DNA of 64,000 nt from Struthidea cinerea (lineage: Eukaryota; Chordata; Aves; Passeriformes; Corcoracidae), in the NCBI GenBank assembly GCA_013397865.1, contig VZTI01004091.1:121215-185214 (forward strand). Direction: 5' to 3'. How positions within the stretch are numbered: position 1 is the first letter of the stretch; each line of letters opens with the position of its first letter. A program made the translations under genes and the position numbers. This document shows, piece after piece, positions 45,641 through 59,300 of the stretch. A model generated the notes under the pieces. That model ran no database searches. It worked only from the letters and a program-made list of their open reading frames with translations, and was not told where the DNA came from.

Positions 45641-47869
45641 ATTTTCTACTTAATACAATTTCTTTTACTTACTGTCTGTCATTATTTCAGTTTAGAAGAA
45701 AGGTAGCTGTGACAGAGGGAGTTTTAAATGCCCTGCTCTGCTTACAGCAGTCATATTGTTGATGTCCCTGTATCAGTCTCTGTGACAGGTGGTATGAACA
45801 GTACTGACTGGACACAGCCAGTAATAGTAGACATTTTCTGTGAACTCATCTTTTTATCCAGAATAACATTTGTTATAACAACTGCAGCTAATGTTTCTCT
45901 GGAGGTGAACCAGCAGAGATGGGAGATAAAGCTGCTTGAGATCTTGTCCTGGCTCCAGGAGGGACAGCGGTGTGATAGTTGCCTCTAAGGTGCTTGTTGT
46001 CCTTCCAGGAAGAGATCTGAGTGCCTCAGATACAACAGGGGATACGAGGAGGTACTATTGCAGTTGAAGATGGTTGGTTGTGTGCCGCATACCAGGACGC
46101 TATCTTACAGAGACAACTTTTGTTACATGAAGCGTTGCCGTTGTTGAACATCCTTACAGCATGTTTTATGAGGGGCATTTTGGTGAAGCAGCACAGTGAG
46201 GTGCAACTTTTTTACTTCAAGTAGATAAGCTACTTCTTTTTTCTTTTTTTGGTCCTCTGGCCCAGGAGCCGCAGCTCAAAAGAGTACAATGTGGGTATAG
46301 TTGCCATGCTACACACTTCAAACAGTACTTGAAAGAGTGGTAGGAGGTGGCTGTTACAGGGCCAGGAGGAATGGCCGAGGGGATTTAGCTTTTATAAAGC
46401 ACTAGCCCCCACGCATGTGCATCATAATATAAGTACTGGTAGCACATGGTGGCTAAGTCTACTGCATTTGCAGTAGACTGACTTTTACAGTATGTAGGTT
46501 TTTTTTTTAAATTCTGGAGTGAAGCCCTAGAAAAAATTACTTGTCAGATGCTCGGCCTGAAATATTTATCTAGTATTAAAATTCTTTGTTGGTTTACATT
46601 AGGACAAGTGCATATGTATATATACACAGGAAAGAAAGACTTCAATCCTCATCAGGGGTCAGTTCTTGAAATAAATTGCAAGCTGCTGATTTCCTCAAGA
46701 GATACTGGTTACAAAGACTGCATTAGCTGTTTCAAAGTGGCTTTTTCTGTAGTGAATTGCTGGCTACTTGAAAGATCTCTTGCTTTGGAACTCTCTTCTT
46801 TCTTAAGATGGCAGTAAGGTAGCAGTTAAGGGTTAAAAGCATGATGAATAGCTAAGGAAATGACAGTGGATGTACTCTTGATGGTAATTTATTAACCCTA
46901 TATAATCTATCAAATACATGCAACAGAAAAACTTGATAAATGTCATGGGATTCATTTTGCTTTGTCATTCTTTGGTTTCAAGTTCTTACCTTCTTGAATG
47001 CTTAATGCCAATGTGCCTGTACTGTAAAAATTCAAGGGGAAGATATTCTCTGCTCTGAGCTGAATGTTAAACATACTTGCATATTTCAGAGGTCTGCCAA
47101 GCTGTTGGAAGTTTCCCTTCCTCTGCTGTATGACTTTATGCAAAGAGGCATAGGGGAACAGGATATTCTTCTGTGGTTTGTCCTTCCCTTGCCTTTTGTC
47201 TCCTTGGGTTTTACCCTGTACAACTAACTTCCACTGTCAGGACTGTTTCTGCAGAAAGATGAGGTCTCCAATCCACCACAGCCCCATAACAAAGTGGATC
47301 CAGGATTGACCTCTTACACCATCCTTTTTCCAGAACTACACATTCTGCTGTTCTTCCTCTGCATCTGAAACGCTCCAGTGCTTGCTGATCAGTGCAGCTG
47401 TAGTAGCTGTAGTCTGAAAGGTAACCAAAGATTAAGCAAAAGCAGTGGAGTGTCTACTGTCTTGTTGATGTGTCTCAACACCTAGACTATTGACTGAGGG
47501 AGGTGGGGGTGGGTAGTGAGGCTGAAAAATCCTCTCAAATGTCCACATGTTGAAGGTGAGACAGACTTTAAATAAACAGCACACTTGCTTGTGAGCCTAA
47601 ATTAATGAAGGATCTGCTCTATGCTTATCATTTTAATGGCAGTGGATTTGCTCATGGACTGAGATACCATCTTACAAGAAAACCAGAAGAAAATTTTCTC
47701 AAATTGCTTGCAAATTAAAGAGCTCTGGACTTACAGGCAGGCAGAATGCCTGTTGCTGTACAATAGATGTTTCTGCTGTGATGCAGCCAAGTATAGGTGT
47801 CTCCACAAAAGCATTTATGTTTTGTCACAGGCAAACTTCAGAGAAATAGGCTGGCAGAGTCACACCCTT
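45641..47869. other. Intergenic, downstream of MBIP
   Basis: No supported gene. It includes the 24-base palindrome at 46456-46479. Open frames of 60-90 codons at 45728-46817 show no recognisable similarity. Confidence 0.55.
46456..46479. repeat. 24-base perfect inverted repeat
   Basis: AGTCTACTGCA and TGCAGTAGACT are exact complements around TT. Complementarity ends abruptly at both edges. A chance origin is unlikely, but no function is recognised. Confidence 0.75.
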
Positions 47870-48450
47870 CCATCCCTGAGGGAAATGCAGCAGATGGAAG
47901 CTTAGCAAGAGTCAGAGGAACCTTGAGCCTCTTGCCATCAGGCAGAAGGAGGGGACCTAAAAGACAGGGGGGATTGGAAACAGGTCCCTGTTTGGGAGGC
48001 AGGAGGATCCCCTCCCAGCCTCTCTTGCCTTCTCAGGTGCGCTTGTGGAATAGGTGTGAAACTCTGGAACTCGATAATCAAGCAAATGATAGTGAAGGTG
48101 AAGGCCTACCCAGGGGTTTGCCCAGAGCAAGTCAGTCAACCAGACACATTGCAAGTCCGGGTTTTAAGAAAGAAGGGTAAATGTGATTTCCTTGTCAGGG
48201 AAACTGAGGGCCCTGTATGCTGACTGGATCCATTCTGAAGTCTGCAGCCTCCCTGGGGTTCAGGGGAGAGATGTTACTAGGAGATGAATAACATCTGATT
48301 ATTACCTACTTCTGATTGACTGGGTTGTCAGTGATGAGGTAGAGAAGTTCTAGGGCAACTAAAGAGGACTTCAGGAGGCTAAGGCAACTGGTTGAAGGGA
48401 TAGAAGCATAGGTGGTGTTTTCTTCAATCCCTTGGGTAACAGGAAAGAAT
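47870..48450 (+). pseudogene. CR1 LINE ORF1 fragment, dead
   Basis: The + strand reads GGRRIPSQPLLPSQVRLWNR, CETLELDNQ and GLPRASQSTRHIA. After frameshifts it continues FLVRETEGPVC, SDYYLLLI, SDEV, and DFRRLRQLVEGIEA*VVFSS followed by IPWVTGK. These follow, in order, the ORF1 protein of CR1 elements (NRYEALE..., VVGDSLLRGTEGPIC, DYYPLL, SDEV, DFRALGRLVEG..QVVFSSI). Several stops and frameshifts are present. The 5' boundary is approximate. The 3' side ends abruptly against an oppositely oriented CR1 piece. Confidence 0.8.
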
Positions 48451-48459
48451 AATAAAAGG

Positions 48460-48720
48460 ACTACTAGCTGAGCTTTTGCCTTTCTAATTTTCACTGTAAA
48501 TGACTTAATGGCATCCTTGTACTCTTCCTGAGTTGCCTGCCCCTTCTTCCAAAGGGTATAAACTCTCATTTTTCCCCTGAGTACCAGCAAAAGCTCCCTG
48601 TTTAGCCAGTCTGGTAGTCTTCCCTGCTGGCTTGCCTGTGAGCACATAGGGACAGCCCGCTCCTGCACCTTTCAGATTTCCTTCTTAAAGTATGCCAGCC
48701 TTTAAGCCACATGTTGATCA
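48460..48720 (-). pseudogene. CR1 LINE ORF2 fragment (between endonuclease and reverse transcriptase), dead
   Basis: On the minus strand the frame reads QERAVPMCSQASQQGRLPDW, LNRELLLVLRGKMRVYTLWK, KGQATQEEYKDAIKSF, KIRKAKAQL. This is a close match to the CR1 ORF2 linker (RGRRPAWLNRELLLELRGKKRVYGLWKKGQAT..., KIRKAKAQLE as remembered). Weaker similarity (LAYFKKEI*KV) extends upstream to about 48710. The rest of ORF2, including the catalytic domain, is absent. Confidence 0.85.
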
Positions 48721-49771
48721 GGTGGGTTCTCCTGTTCCTTTTATCATTCTTCGCTGTTACCACCCAGATTTGGGTTACACAATATTAATTCCATATAGAT
48801 GGTTTTCCCTTTTGGGAAATCTTGCACTGAACGTAACTGCAACCGATTGCAGGATGATGTATCACAAGATTCAGGTGAAGTTCTGTGAACCTTTCCCTCA
48901 CATGTTCAATTAAAATTCCAGGTAATTAGGAATTGCATTGCTTAATTACCTTACCCAGAACAGGGTTGTTCTAGTGTACAGCTATTCCTCACTATCAAAA
49001 ACTGCAACCTTACTGTGCTGTAAACTCACTGGAAAAGAGAGATTGACCATGGTATGTCCTGCTGGAGAGAGATTGCAAAGCATTCCAGGCTGCCAAGGTA
49101 CCTGAGCTGCATCTCTTCTGCCCTGGTGTTTTCAAGGTGCATGCTTTGAAGGAAATGCTAAAAATCCCTGTAGCCAACCAAGAACGGAAAGGATAGCTTT
49201 GTTTCCAGTGCAAGAACTCAAGATAGACTTTAATCCCAGCTTCAATATATAAAATTCACATATAAAATTCTGTCTTCTTATTTATGCTTACCTGAAAGCT
49301 GATCTATTGATCTTTCTGGGTTTTGTCAGAGTCCAATAGCCTGTGTTTCACACTGCACCTCAGTTATTAAGGGCTTCCAGTTACGAGATAAAAAGGATAA
49401 TTGTACAGCACTGTAAATTTGGCATTAATTATTTGAGGAAAATATCTGACAGCATCACTATTATGCCAAGAACATTTGTCTCACATTGCTGTTTAGCACC
49501 TTGTGCGAGAGATGCAGTAAAACACTGGAGCTTGTGTAACTGTGCAGTTCTGCAGTGTGTGCATGATCGGTTTCCTTGCTTCAGGCTCCCCTGAGTAGGG
49601 AACGATTCATCTCTAGGAGGCTAATTTCTTACAGTTGAGTGCAGGATTTTAATAAATAAACCCAAAAGTGAAGTGCCCTTTTGAACAGCCCTCATATCAG
49701 CAGGTAATATCAGTAATTTAGAAAACTCAAACCATTCACCATTCTATCCAATGTATTGTGATCAGTCCTGG

Positions 49772-49792
49772 ATTATTTATTTATTTATTTAA
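49772..49792. repeat. (ATTT)n tetranucleotide repeat
   Basis: About five units of ATTT in succession. Confidence 0.85.
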
Positions 49793-52700
49793 TACATCAC
49801 AATTTATCTCTTTTGATTTAATTAAGACCTTACAACAATACTGAGAATTTTTAACCTCAGAATGCTTAAAATTAATTTTTTGAAGGACAAGTAGTCAAAA
49901 TACTGAATAAAAGTAAATTTTTGATCAGTTTACAAATCATTTGCACCAGTGAGAATAAACAAAGCATTTTCTACAGTAGCAGATGCTGTAGCAGTAGCCA
50001 TCCTCTCCTCAATGAAAACCTGGAGAGAGGGCTTTGAAGAGGTAATAAAAAGTCTCTGGAAAGGTTCCCTTACAGATACCTTTTCCCTTCCTGCATAAAA
50101 ATGAGTAAGCCTTCCTGTGGAAGAGTTGTCAAATGCTCCAAGCTTCTGTAGCTGTAGGGATCTCTTCAGCCATGCTGTAACAGGAACCCATATAATCCTC
50201 TCACAGTTGTTTGCTACCTCAAGTCGTAGCAGGAAGGGGGGTGAAACTATCCCCAGCCCTGTGGGTTGCTAAGGGTCCAGGCAACCTGTCCAAAGGGGCT
50301 GGGCTACACATTGCCTTTAGCATTGCATTAGCCCAGATAAGATGCTCCTGTGCTTAGGAAGAGGGTTTGATGACATGTCAGATAATCCATCCTACCCAAG
50401 TGGTCTCCAGGAGACAAGTTTTCTTGACATTTCTTCCTAGGGTGTAGGAATTTGACTTCTTCTGACTTTAAATGCTATCTGATGGAGGAGAGGTGGGAGA
50501 ACATATTGTAGAAAATCTAATGATTGATACATAGGAAAAAAGAAAGCACAACTTAAAATATCTACTTTTGTAGATCTTCTAATGGAACTGCCTTGTCACG
50601 GACAAAACACTTAAAAATAACAAAGAAAAGAATAGGCATTGTTTGAAGCTATTATTTAGAAATCATCTAAATTTTTAAAGGTTAATTAGTGTAATTTACC
50701 CATCTTGATTATTAAAAAGGGTTATACATGAACAATAAACATAAGAGTTCAATCCGTTTTATTTCCTCAGCTGATTCATCCACATTTGATTAGCTTTTTA
50801 TGACCATCTAATTGATTTGTAGAATTCTGTCCAGTACAGATGGGCTACTGTTCATGACTACTTTCATAGCATTTATATTATTGTTGCTCTGATTTTTATT
50901 CAAGGCCAAACAGAGGGGAATATAAGAGCGTGATGTTCACCTAAACATAACAATGACATTAAATTTCTATTTGGCTCTGAGACAAGAATAGATTTGTGGA
51001 GGCAATCTACTATGAATACAAACAAGTTGTTTATACATAAATATAATAACATTTCTTACTTAATTATGAACTATTTCACCAGTTCTACAATATGCTGTTA
51101 TGAAGTTTTGTAGCAACAGCCAGGCTAAATTAATTGTCACAAACTCATTTGGCTCAAAACTAGAATTATACACCTACTAATGCTTGCGAGAGAATAAAAG
51201 CTGTGCCTCTGTAGCCTGTTCTGTGATAATTCTAGTAACTCTCTAATATGTAGTCTCTTATACAGCTGTACATGCATATGCTACATTATTTCATGCATAG
51301 TTTATACATACAGAATTTTACATTTGATGGAAACTGTCCCTCCCTCTTGAGTCGTTAAAGCCAGTGGAGGCTGGATAGCTGCTTCCCATCAAAGAGTCTC
51401 ATCTCTTACTGAAAACACACAACATGAGCAAGTCTTCACCAAGCTCTGGTCTGTAAACCTGGCTCTTGCTCTGTTTTGTTTCTGAGTCTTGTGATTATAT
51501 GGGGAGTAGTATGAAAGACCCACATTGTAGTTACCTTTATACAGAAGAATTGTTGTCAACCCCAAATCCTGAGTCACCTAAATAATTTAAATTATGAAGA
51601 AACTTCCCTTCATTTCGTAGTACTCTAACCTCCACTCCATGCAGTTGGAGCTTCGTGCATGTAACCTGTCTGTGTATTAGCAGGAAAGCAAGATGTCTGC
51701 AGAGTTATTACAGTAATGAGAGGCACACTTTATGCCAGTAATTCCATACACCTCATGTTTGCTTGAGCTAACCAGATGCTTCTCTGGCCAAGAAGGTATG
51801 TAGTGTCAAACAAGCTCAAATCCTGAACTACAGGATTTGCTATGAAACTCGTGAAAGAAAGAAAATGGATGGATTGTTGCCTTCATGTATGCATTAATTT
51901 TTCAGAATATGTTGTCACAAGTATAGCATCATAAAATGGGAGATGAAGAAAGAAAGTGCTATCTGTTCAATACAGACTAAACTAAACTACCTTTGAAAGA
52001 GGGCAGCCCATTCAGATTACACAGCTAAGCAGATTCTACTGCCTCTAGCTTCAGAGACAGGATGCAGCATCACACTTTCTGAATTATCTACCACAGTTTA
52101 ATGTGAGACAGCACAGGAATTCCTCAGTGCAGCGGAAAACCTTCATTGACACGTTGCAACGGCTTATGACAAAACTGTTTCTTACAATGTGGGGATGAGA
52201 GACTTTCCCCTCTCACACTCATAATTCTTCATTAATACGTGTCCCAAACAGCAAAGGACGAAGAACACTGCAAAATGGAGAGTATTTAAAAATAAGTATG
52301 TGAAAAGTTGCTGATGCTAATTGCCATGGAGAAACACCAACAAGTTGAGGGACGCATCAGTTCAAACTCACACTTGCAGGGAGTGTTTAATCTCTGTTTT
52401 GGTTTTACAACAACATGTATCAAATAACAAACTCTTCTGGCCTGTGAATTCCACTTTAATACAGGACTTGTGTATATGGACTTGTCTTTTAGCTGTGCCA
52501 GACTGTTTCACTGAGGGCCTCTAATGCAATTACGAGTCAAGCAAGCAGCGAACAGAAAAAAATAGATATAGCAAAGGTGAAAAGCTATTTCAAATGCAAT
52601 TTGAAACAAGACAGAGAGTCAACAAGAGACAAAGTAAGGTTCCAGGTATTGGAGCTGCAGAAGAGAAGACACTTACCCAGCACAGATAGCTATACAGGTA

Positions 52701-55700
52701 GAGAAGAGACTGGGGTGTTACGAGACGTGCCAAAGGAGAGTGCCAGAGATTGACCTTGCAGGATGCTACACAGAAGGGTTGTTAGCACGGAGGAGATGAA
52801 AACAAAGAAAAGCAGTCTGACAGGAGAGGAAGGAACGAATTCTGGTTACGTGACTCTGACAGGTTGCTGCTGCTGCAAGTTGCAGAGACACCGAGAAGTC
52901 TAAAGGTTATCAGGTCATTAAACGCTTAGAGGAGAGCTGTTTCTGTGCAGAAGAAAACCAGACTATTAGTCCCTCAGAACCTCTCAGAAAAAGATGTTTC
53001 TGACTCCTAGCGACACAGAGCTCCATGATTCTGCCTGCAATGGCTACAGGCTTCAGGAACCAATTTTCTCTCAAGTAATATCAATGTTGCAGCTTATAAC
53101 AAGGGTTCAGGGCTCTTGGAGGATTAATTAAGAAAGGAATCGACTTCACAATCTAGTTTTTATGGAGATTGTTATAGTCATTTTTGTAGCTCCATATTAA
53201 TTACAAAATATTTGTTATACCCTTTCTCTATATCAGTCATCCAAAGACTGCTGTGTGGCAACAGTGAATATTGCTTCCTTGTGTCCTTCTGAGGGAAAAA
53301 ATTTACTACAGCAAGATTTAGAAAAGCAGGTTTAGCAGGTAGTAATCACCAAGAACATGGCATACCTTCATGGCAAGAAAGAAACACCGCCATCCTTCTC
53401 ACCCTATCCCAGAATGTTCCCTGTGACTCCAGCTGCTTTGTATTTATTTTAGTCACTCCCATTCTTGACAATTTAGCTACGCAATCACAGCTCCCTTTCC
53501 CACCTGCTCTCCCTTGCTCAGATTACTGCCCTTGTCCTCCTCTTTTCTGCCATGCTTTTGGTGATCTTCTCATTATTTGCTGCTTGGAACATATGAAAAA
53601 GCCCACTGGGACAAGGGAAGTCCTTGGACTGCTACCAGTGTGTCATTATAAGGATGACATGCTGGTCTCAGTTTTAAAGCAACGCACCCTGGCTTCATGT
53701 GGGGTTCTGTAGTTGAAGTCAGCAAAGGCCTGAAGTACAAGGGGGTAGAAACAATGAAAAACAAAGAATTCAATTAGGTAAATACAAACTTCTATATTCT
53801 GGGAGAAAAGATGTTATCATGGTTACAGCTCTCTGTTGAGATTTGGCAGGGACTGATCCAGTGCTTTCCCTATCAAGTTACTGGTGAAGCTCTGTGCAAG
53901 CAGTTGATCTTTCCATGTTTTATCCCTCAGTTCCCTGTAGGTAAATGGGGATTGTAAAAATCGGCTGTCTTGCAAGGTTGATGTCATGACAGATCAAGAA
54001 AGTTCAGGATGCATTTGGGTCCTGCACTTAAAATTATGCTTTCACATATTGTATCTGGGACAAGAAGAAGCAGACTTTTCAAAATGATCTTTTCTTAGTA
54101 GTGCTGCAGGGTAAAGACACCTGTATTCTGCTGCTGCAAGACTTTAGATAAACTGGTCTTGCAGCTGAATCCAAACAAGCACAGTTTTGCAGCTGCTGAA
54201 ACCAAAGAAGTGCAGGCAGAGCTATGTGTGCAGGTGGTTTCACCATGAAATGTTGTCACAAGCTCCTTGAACCACCAGTGCACTCTGCTTTCCCTTGTGG
54301 GTCCCTGCCTGGAACAGACTTCTTTTCCTCTTTGGCCCCCCTCCTTGGGCCCGTCCCACCTCTTGGCATCACTGCTTGTTCACTGCCCTTTATCCAGGTG
54401 GGTCTGAAAACAGAAGCAAAACTTTAAATGGGAAATCCTTCCCAGCAGCATAGCAAAACTTTTGTTCTGATTTGAACCATTCCGTGTAGCTGCTTAAGAA
54501 TTTATAATTCTTCTGTTCCTATTTTTTGACCCAGAAAAATCAGTAAAAAACAATTTGAAAAAATGCACTCCCTTAGGAAGACATAGTTTCTGAAAGCATT
54601 TGAAGGAAAATTAATTACTAGTCTCTCTCTCATCTTAATACTTAGATATCTCAAAGAAAGAAACAAAAACAAAATTGAGAAACATGTATGCGGTTTTTAT
54701 CTGTGCTTGTTTCACAGAAATAATGTTTTCACACTGAAAGAAATGAAGGGGTGTGGGAAATATTGAAAAGTCATGAATCAATTTCAATCAATTTTAATTC
54801 CAGTATAAGAGGAAGTAATGCCACTTGTCGAAAACAAAGCAATCATTTCTGACAGCTAAATTTGCAAGAGATTTATTGCTGTCTGGAGAGAGGTAAAGCT
54901 GAATGCTTCCCTGCTTCTACCTCCTCATTAATTGACTTCCAGTGCTGTGTGATATATTCTAGTGAAGTTTCTCTGCATCCTGTGACTCCTACTTTTCTTC
55001 CCTTAAATCACACTCCCACACAAAGAGAATTACTTTTTTCCCAGAGTTTGAACTTGAAATTTGGATTTTGTATGCAGCTGTTTTATTGAAATCTTTTTAT
55101 TAAAGAAAGATATCTTGATTTAAAACAGTTGTTAGGAAAATTTGGAATGATAGTAAGACTAGAATAAAATTAAACATAAAGATAAGACTGGAAGTAGCAT
55201 CAAGTCCCTCTTTTGTGTCATTTTACTGTGGTTTTTTACCAGCTGACTTTTCTGGTTTATGTGTACTTCATGGTTGAAATAAGCCAAAATCCTCTTACAA
55301 TGCTTATTGATCATTTAGCACCCAATAATAATTTTGACTGGTTGTTGCCTAAACATTTTACTAACTGATTTCCCCCTGAAATCTATGAGGGTTATGGATT
55401 TTACATGGATATATTAAGAAGTTGAACAATTTTGCTTCTGTACTACAAAGAAAGGCAAGAGCCTCCTCCTTTGGAGGAAGCCCATGAAGACTCAGCCCTC
55501 CGTGAAGGTTTGCGGAACATCCCAGTGGATGTTTTCCCTGGAAGGGGAGACCTGCAATGAGGAGGTTTGCCCAAGTATCTTCAGGTTGTTAAGAGCTTTT
55601 GTCCTTTAATTCATTTGTAAACTGGTTCCTCCACATTCAGTGAGCTCAGGTAAACCATGAAACAGATGTCCAGATGAAAAACGGCACTGAACATAGCTTT

Positions 55701-56278
55701 ATTAACTAACGTATTTAATTGAGTTTTTCCATTGCTGATTTGAGGTTTTTGAACTGAAGAGGAAAAATTCACTGCTCAGCATAGCTGCTGCCTTACTAAC
55801 ACAGTCAAGACTGTACCTAAAGGGTGTTTTTTTCTAGACTGTGCTGTTGCCTTTTGCAGCAGTAGGGCTTGAGGGACATAGGTTTCCTTGACTGTACTGG
55901 AATTGTTATCAGCAGTGATCAAATATATTTTTTAACTTTTATAAGCAATTCTGCACATAGATGTTTTAAAATTAAAATGTATTAGTCTTTTTTTTTTATC
56001 TGCAGCCTATCTTTTTATAAGGCAGTTTGAAGGAAGTCACATTTTCCACAAAAAAATTAATGTTAAAAGTAAGAGATTAACAGTGTCTAATTTTAATCTA
56101 ACAGGCTAACAAGGGTCTAGTACCAAACCGTCATTCCACACACCAGGGCTGCAACAAACACAGGTCTCATCCACACTCTGGTGTGCGTCAGAAGCCCTGG
56201 ACTCAGATGAGCATTGGAAAATCTCCAAGAGAATAGCAGTGGAAGACTCTGGAAGTTTTGAATTTGGCAGGAGATGTT

Positions 56279-56305
56279 AAAAAAAAAAAAAAAGAGAGAG
56301 GGAGA
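56279..56305. repeat. Poly-A followed by GA-rich tract
   Basis: Fifteen A followed by GAGAGAGGGAGAGA. This may be an old retroposon tail or simple sequence. No element body was recognised next to it. Confidence 0.7.
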
Positions 56306-59300
56306 GAAGACAAAAAGCCCCCAACAAAATAAACAAAAAACCACGCTGCAGTGTGTACTTCTTTTAAAATTCACAGTAGCAGAAGAGGACTTAACTTAGC
56401 AATTTAAAAATTTGAAGATAAATTCATTAACTATTCTTGAACAGTTAGGTACTATTTACTGCTATAGCTCTGCCTTTTCTACAAGGTGTGTTTTACACAC
56501 TTATTCATACACACAAAGGAAGAAGCTTGATCAGTTCTTCTATGCCCATTACTTGTGTAATTTCCTGCAGCACAGTGAAGGCAGCTGTAAGGGCTCCTTG
56601 CATCATTAAAGACCCATAGGACGGGGCCCATCTTTTGTTACGGATGTTGAGATTGAGATCACTGTAATGAGAAACCTTCACAACTTTCAAAATACTGAGA
56701 AACAAGTATTTCATCTTAGATTTCACCCCTGAAGTCTGTCATTACCAGTTAACTAACCGTTCCCTCCAAAGACAGCCCACAAAGCAAAAGTATATTTTCA
56801 GACATTCAAGAGGCTGTCAACGTGACACCCAGTCTTCCAGGCAAATTCATTAGGCCAGAATTAAATACTTACTGCGGAGGGAAATATAGGAAGAGAAACT
56901 TCAGCCTTTGTCACCCATACTTTTGTTAACCTAGACTTTGCCAGATTTGCCGCATGTCACAACCGGTGCTTGCCAGGGCCATTGAGGCAACAGGAATGCA
57001 TTTGCTTTGTGAAGTAGTTTCCGCTTGCATGTGACAAAGCAGCTAGCTGGCTAGTCAGCCCCAGTCAGTGTCTATTTATGGCAAAATGTCAAAAAAGAAT
57101 GTCCTGCATTTGTGGCTCAACAATAATGAACATGGCTAAATCTGAAAATGAACAAAGGGAAGTGAACAGCTTTTTAAATCCTGAAGAACATTCGATTCTT
57201 GGTATCCTTTTTGTCCTGATTGTTTGGGCTGAAGGCTATGAAAGGACCACCTGTTGGGCTGCCATTTTGGGATTGTGCTAAATGCAGGGATTGCATGAAA
57301 GAACACTTTCCAAAATAACCTGGTATTATTATTCACTTATTTTATAGTAAATCTGCATTCAGAACAATCTGCAGAATCTGCAGGAAAGTGTAAGGCTTTT
57401 TTTTCTAAGTGAAATTTAAAGCTGCAAGTTCTCTAGAAACACACTTACTGTGGATGCATGATTTTATAGTGACAATCATGATTTTTTAAAAGGAGCTCAA
57501 TTAAGCCTTTGATACAGCAATAAGTTCCTCTGTAATAGAAAACTAACCTTGTGAAGTAATAAATATAAGATGAAGGAGTGATTAAGTTATAAAGGACTGA
57601 GTGAGGATTAATTTAGCAAGGACCACTTGCACACAATGTAACTTAGATATTTATTTTGCTCCTGGCACAAACTTGAAATTTTTAGTGAAGGCAATTATTT
57701 TTAATATCTGTGGGAATGTTCTTGGATATAATTTGCTTTTGCTCAAAGACTGCATTGAATTATGCTAGAATTTTACTGAATTTTGGGAAAGTTTACCATA
57801 AACCCGTATAAACACTTTATTTAAAAATACAAGAAAGGTATTCATTTTTCTATGGATATTTTTTTGTAAAAGATGCTTTGTACAGTCAAATGATAATGAT
57901 TAGTTACATAGTAAAATCAAGAGAAATATTGCCTAAATTAAAAAAAAGAATAATTTGTATTTTATAAACATCAAATCATCCAGCTGTAAGTTTTGAAGTT
58001 GAGACATTCACACATAGAAGCTTCCACCTGATTCCAACAAACACACCCATTAACGTATTAACAAAGCAAACCTTTCTATGGCTCTTGAATAACCTCTATT
58101 TAGAGCCAATGTTAATAACATGTAGCAGAGAGCAAGGAGCAAATGTGTTTTCCAAAATGTTTTCTTTTTATACTCACAATGACTTCTGAAGGTTTTTACA
58201 TAGTGTCCCATATATTATCTTATTTTTTCTTAAATATAGAGGCCTATGTAAATTTATTACCACATGTATGCTATTTACCAGGATGAGCAATGAGCCTTCT
58301 CTGTGTGTATCTGAACTTACATTCTCATCTCATGTTACACAACACACATTTTGAAAAACTTTATATGAATTTTATCTGACTTCATGATTGGAGCTGGGTT
58401 ACACAATTAATTGGAGGGATAACAGAGAGGGTTATCTACCTGAGTAGCTGGATATATTTCCATCTGCTTTCACCATTTTCATTCACAAAAGTTACAACTC
58501 AGGCAGTAAGTCTCTTGGGTTTTGCTTATTTTTCATCCTCAGAAAATTAAAGGCAGTTGTATGGCTGAAAACGAGCCATAAATACATTAGTGTAGGTAAA
58601 AGATCTTATTTCCTAGAAAACTCCTGTATATCTTAAAGTAGTAGAAACTGAGCTTAATGTACCACTAATTTTGCAAGTTAAAACAGGATTTTGAGTATAT
58701 CACAATCGGTTAAAGTGACTCTTAGAAAATAATTATTTTGTTGGTCAAACAAAACTGCTAGTCAAGCAGATTTTTACATGTGGATTGAACTATATTTCCT
58801 CCATTAGAAAAGAATGAGATTTTATGTGACTATCTGTTCAGAGGGGAAAAAGGTGAAGTGGAACAGTGTACAATGCACGAGTATAAATTAATGTCTGGGT
58901 TTATTGTTCACCGTGCTGTAAAGGGTAAGTACTACACACAGCTATTCTATTAGAGAATTATGGAAACTGAAACTAGCGAGCAAAAATTACTTATGTCTGA
59001 ATAAAAATATGTATCTTTGGGAGAGAGACAATATGTTTGGAACCCTGAGGGTTAATGAGAGGTAAACTGGTGAAGGGGGGAGAGGAGATAAGGGAAATAA
59101 CAGAAGCTGAATAGATGAAAGAAGTGATTCAGTGGGAAGCATTGTTGATCACAGCTAGGTGTCAGAAGCAAACTAGAAAAATGGGAACTGCGTTAACATT
59201 GGCAGGAAAATAATATTAAAAAAAAAGAACTTATACCACATAGTAAAAAGAAAAAGAAAATAAGAAATAATAAAAGGCTTTGGGGCTTTCTTTGGTACGC

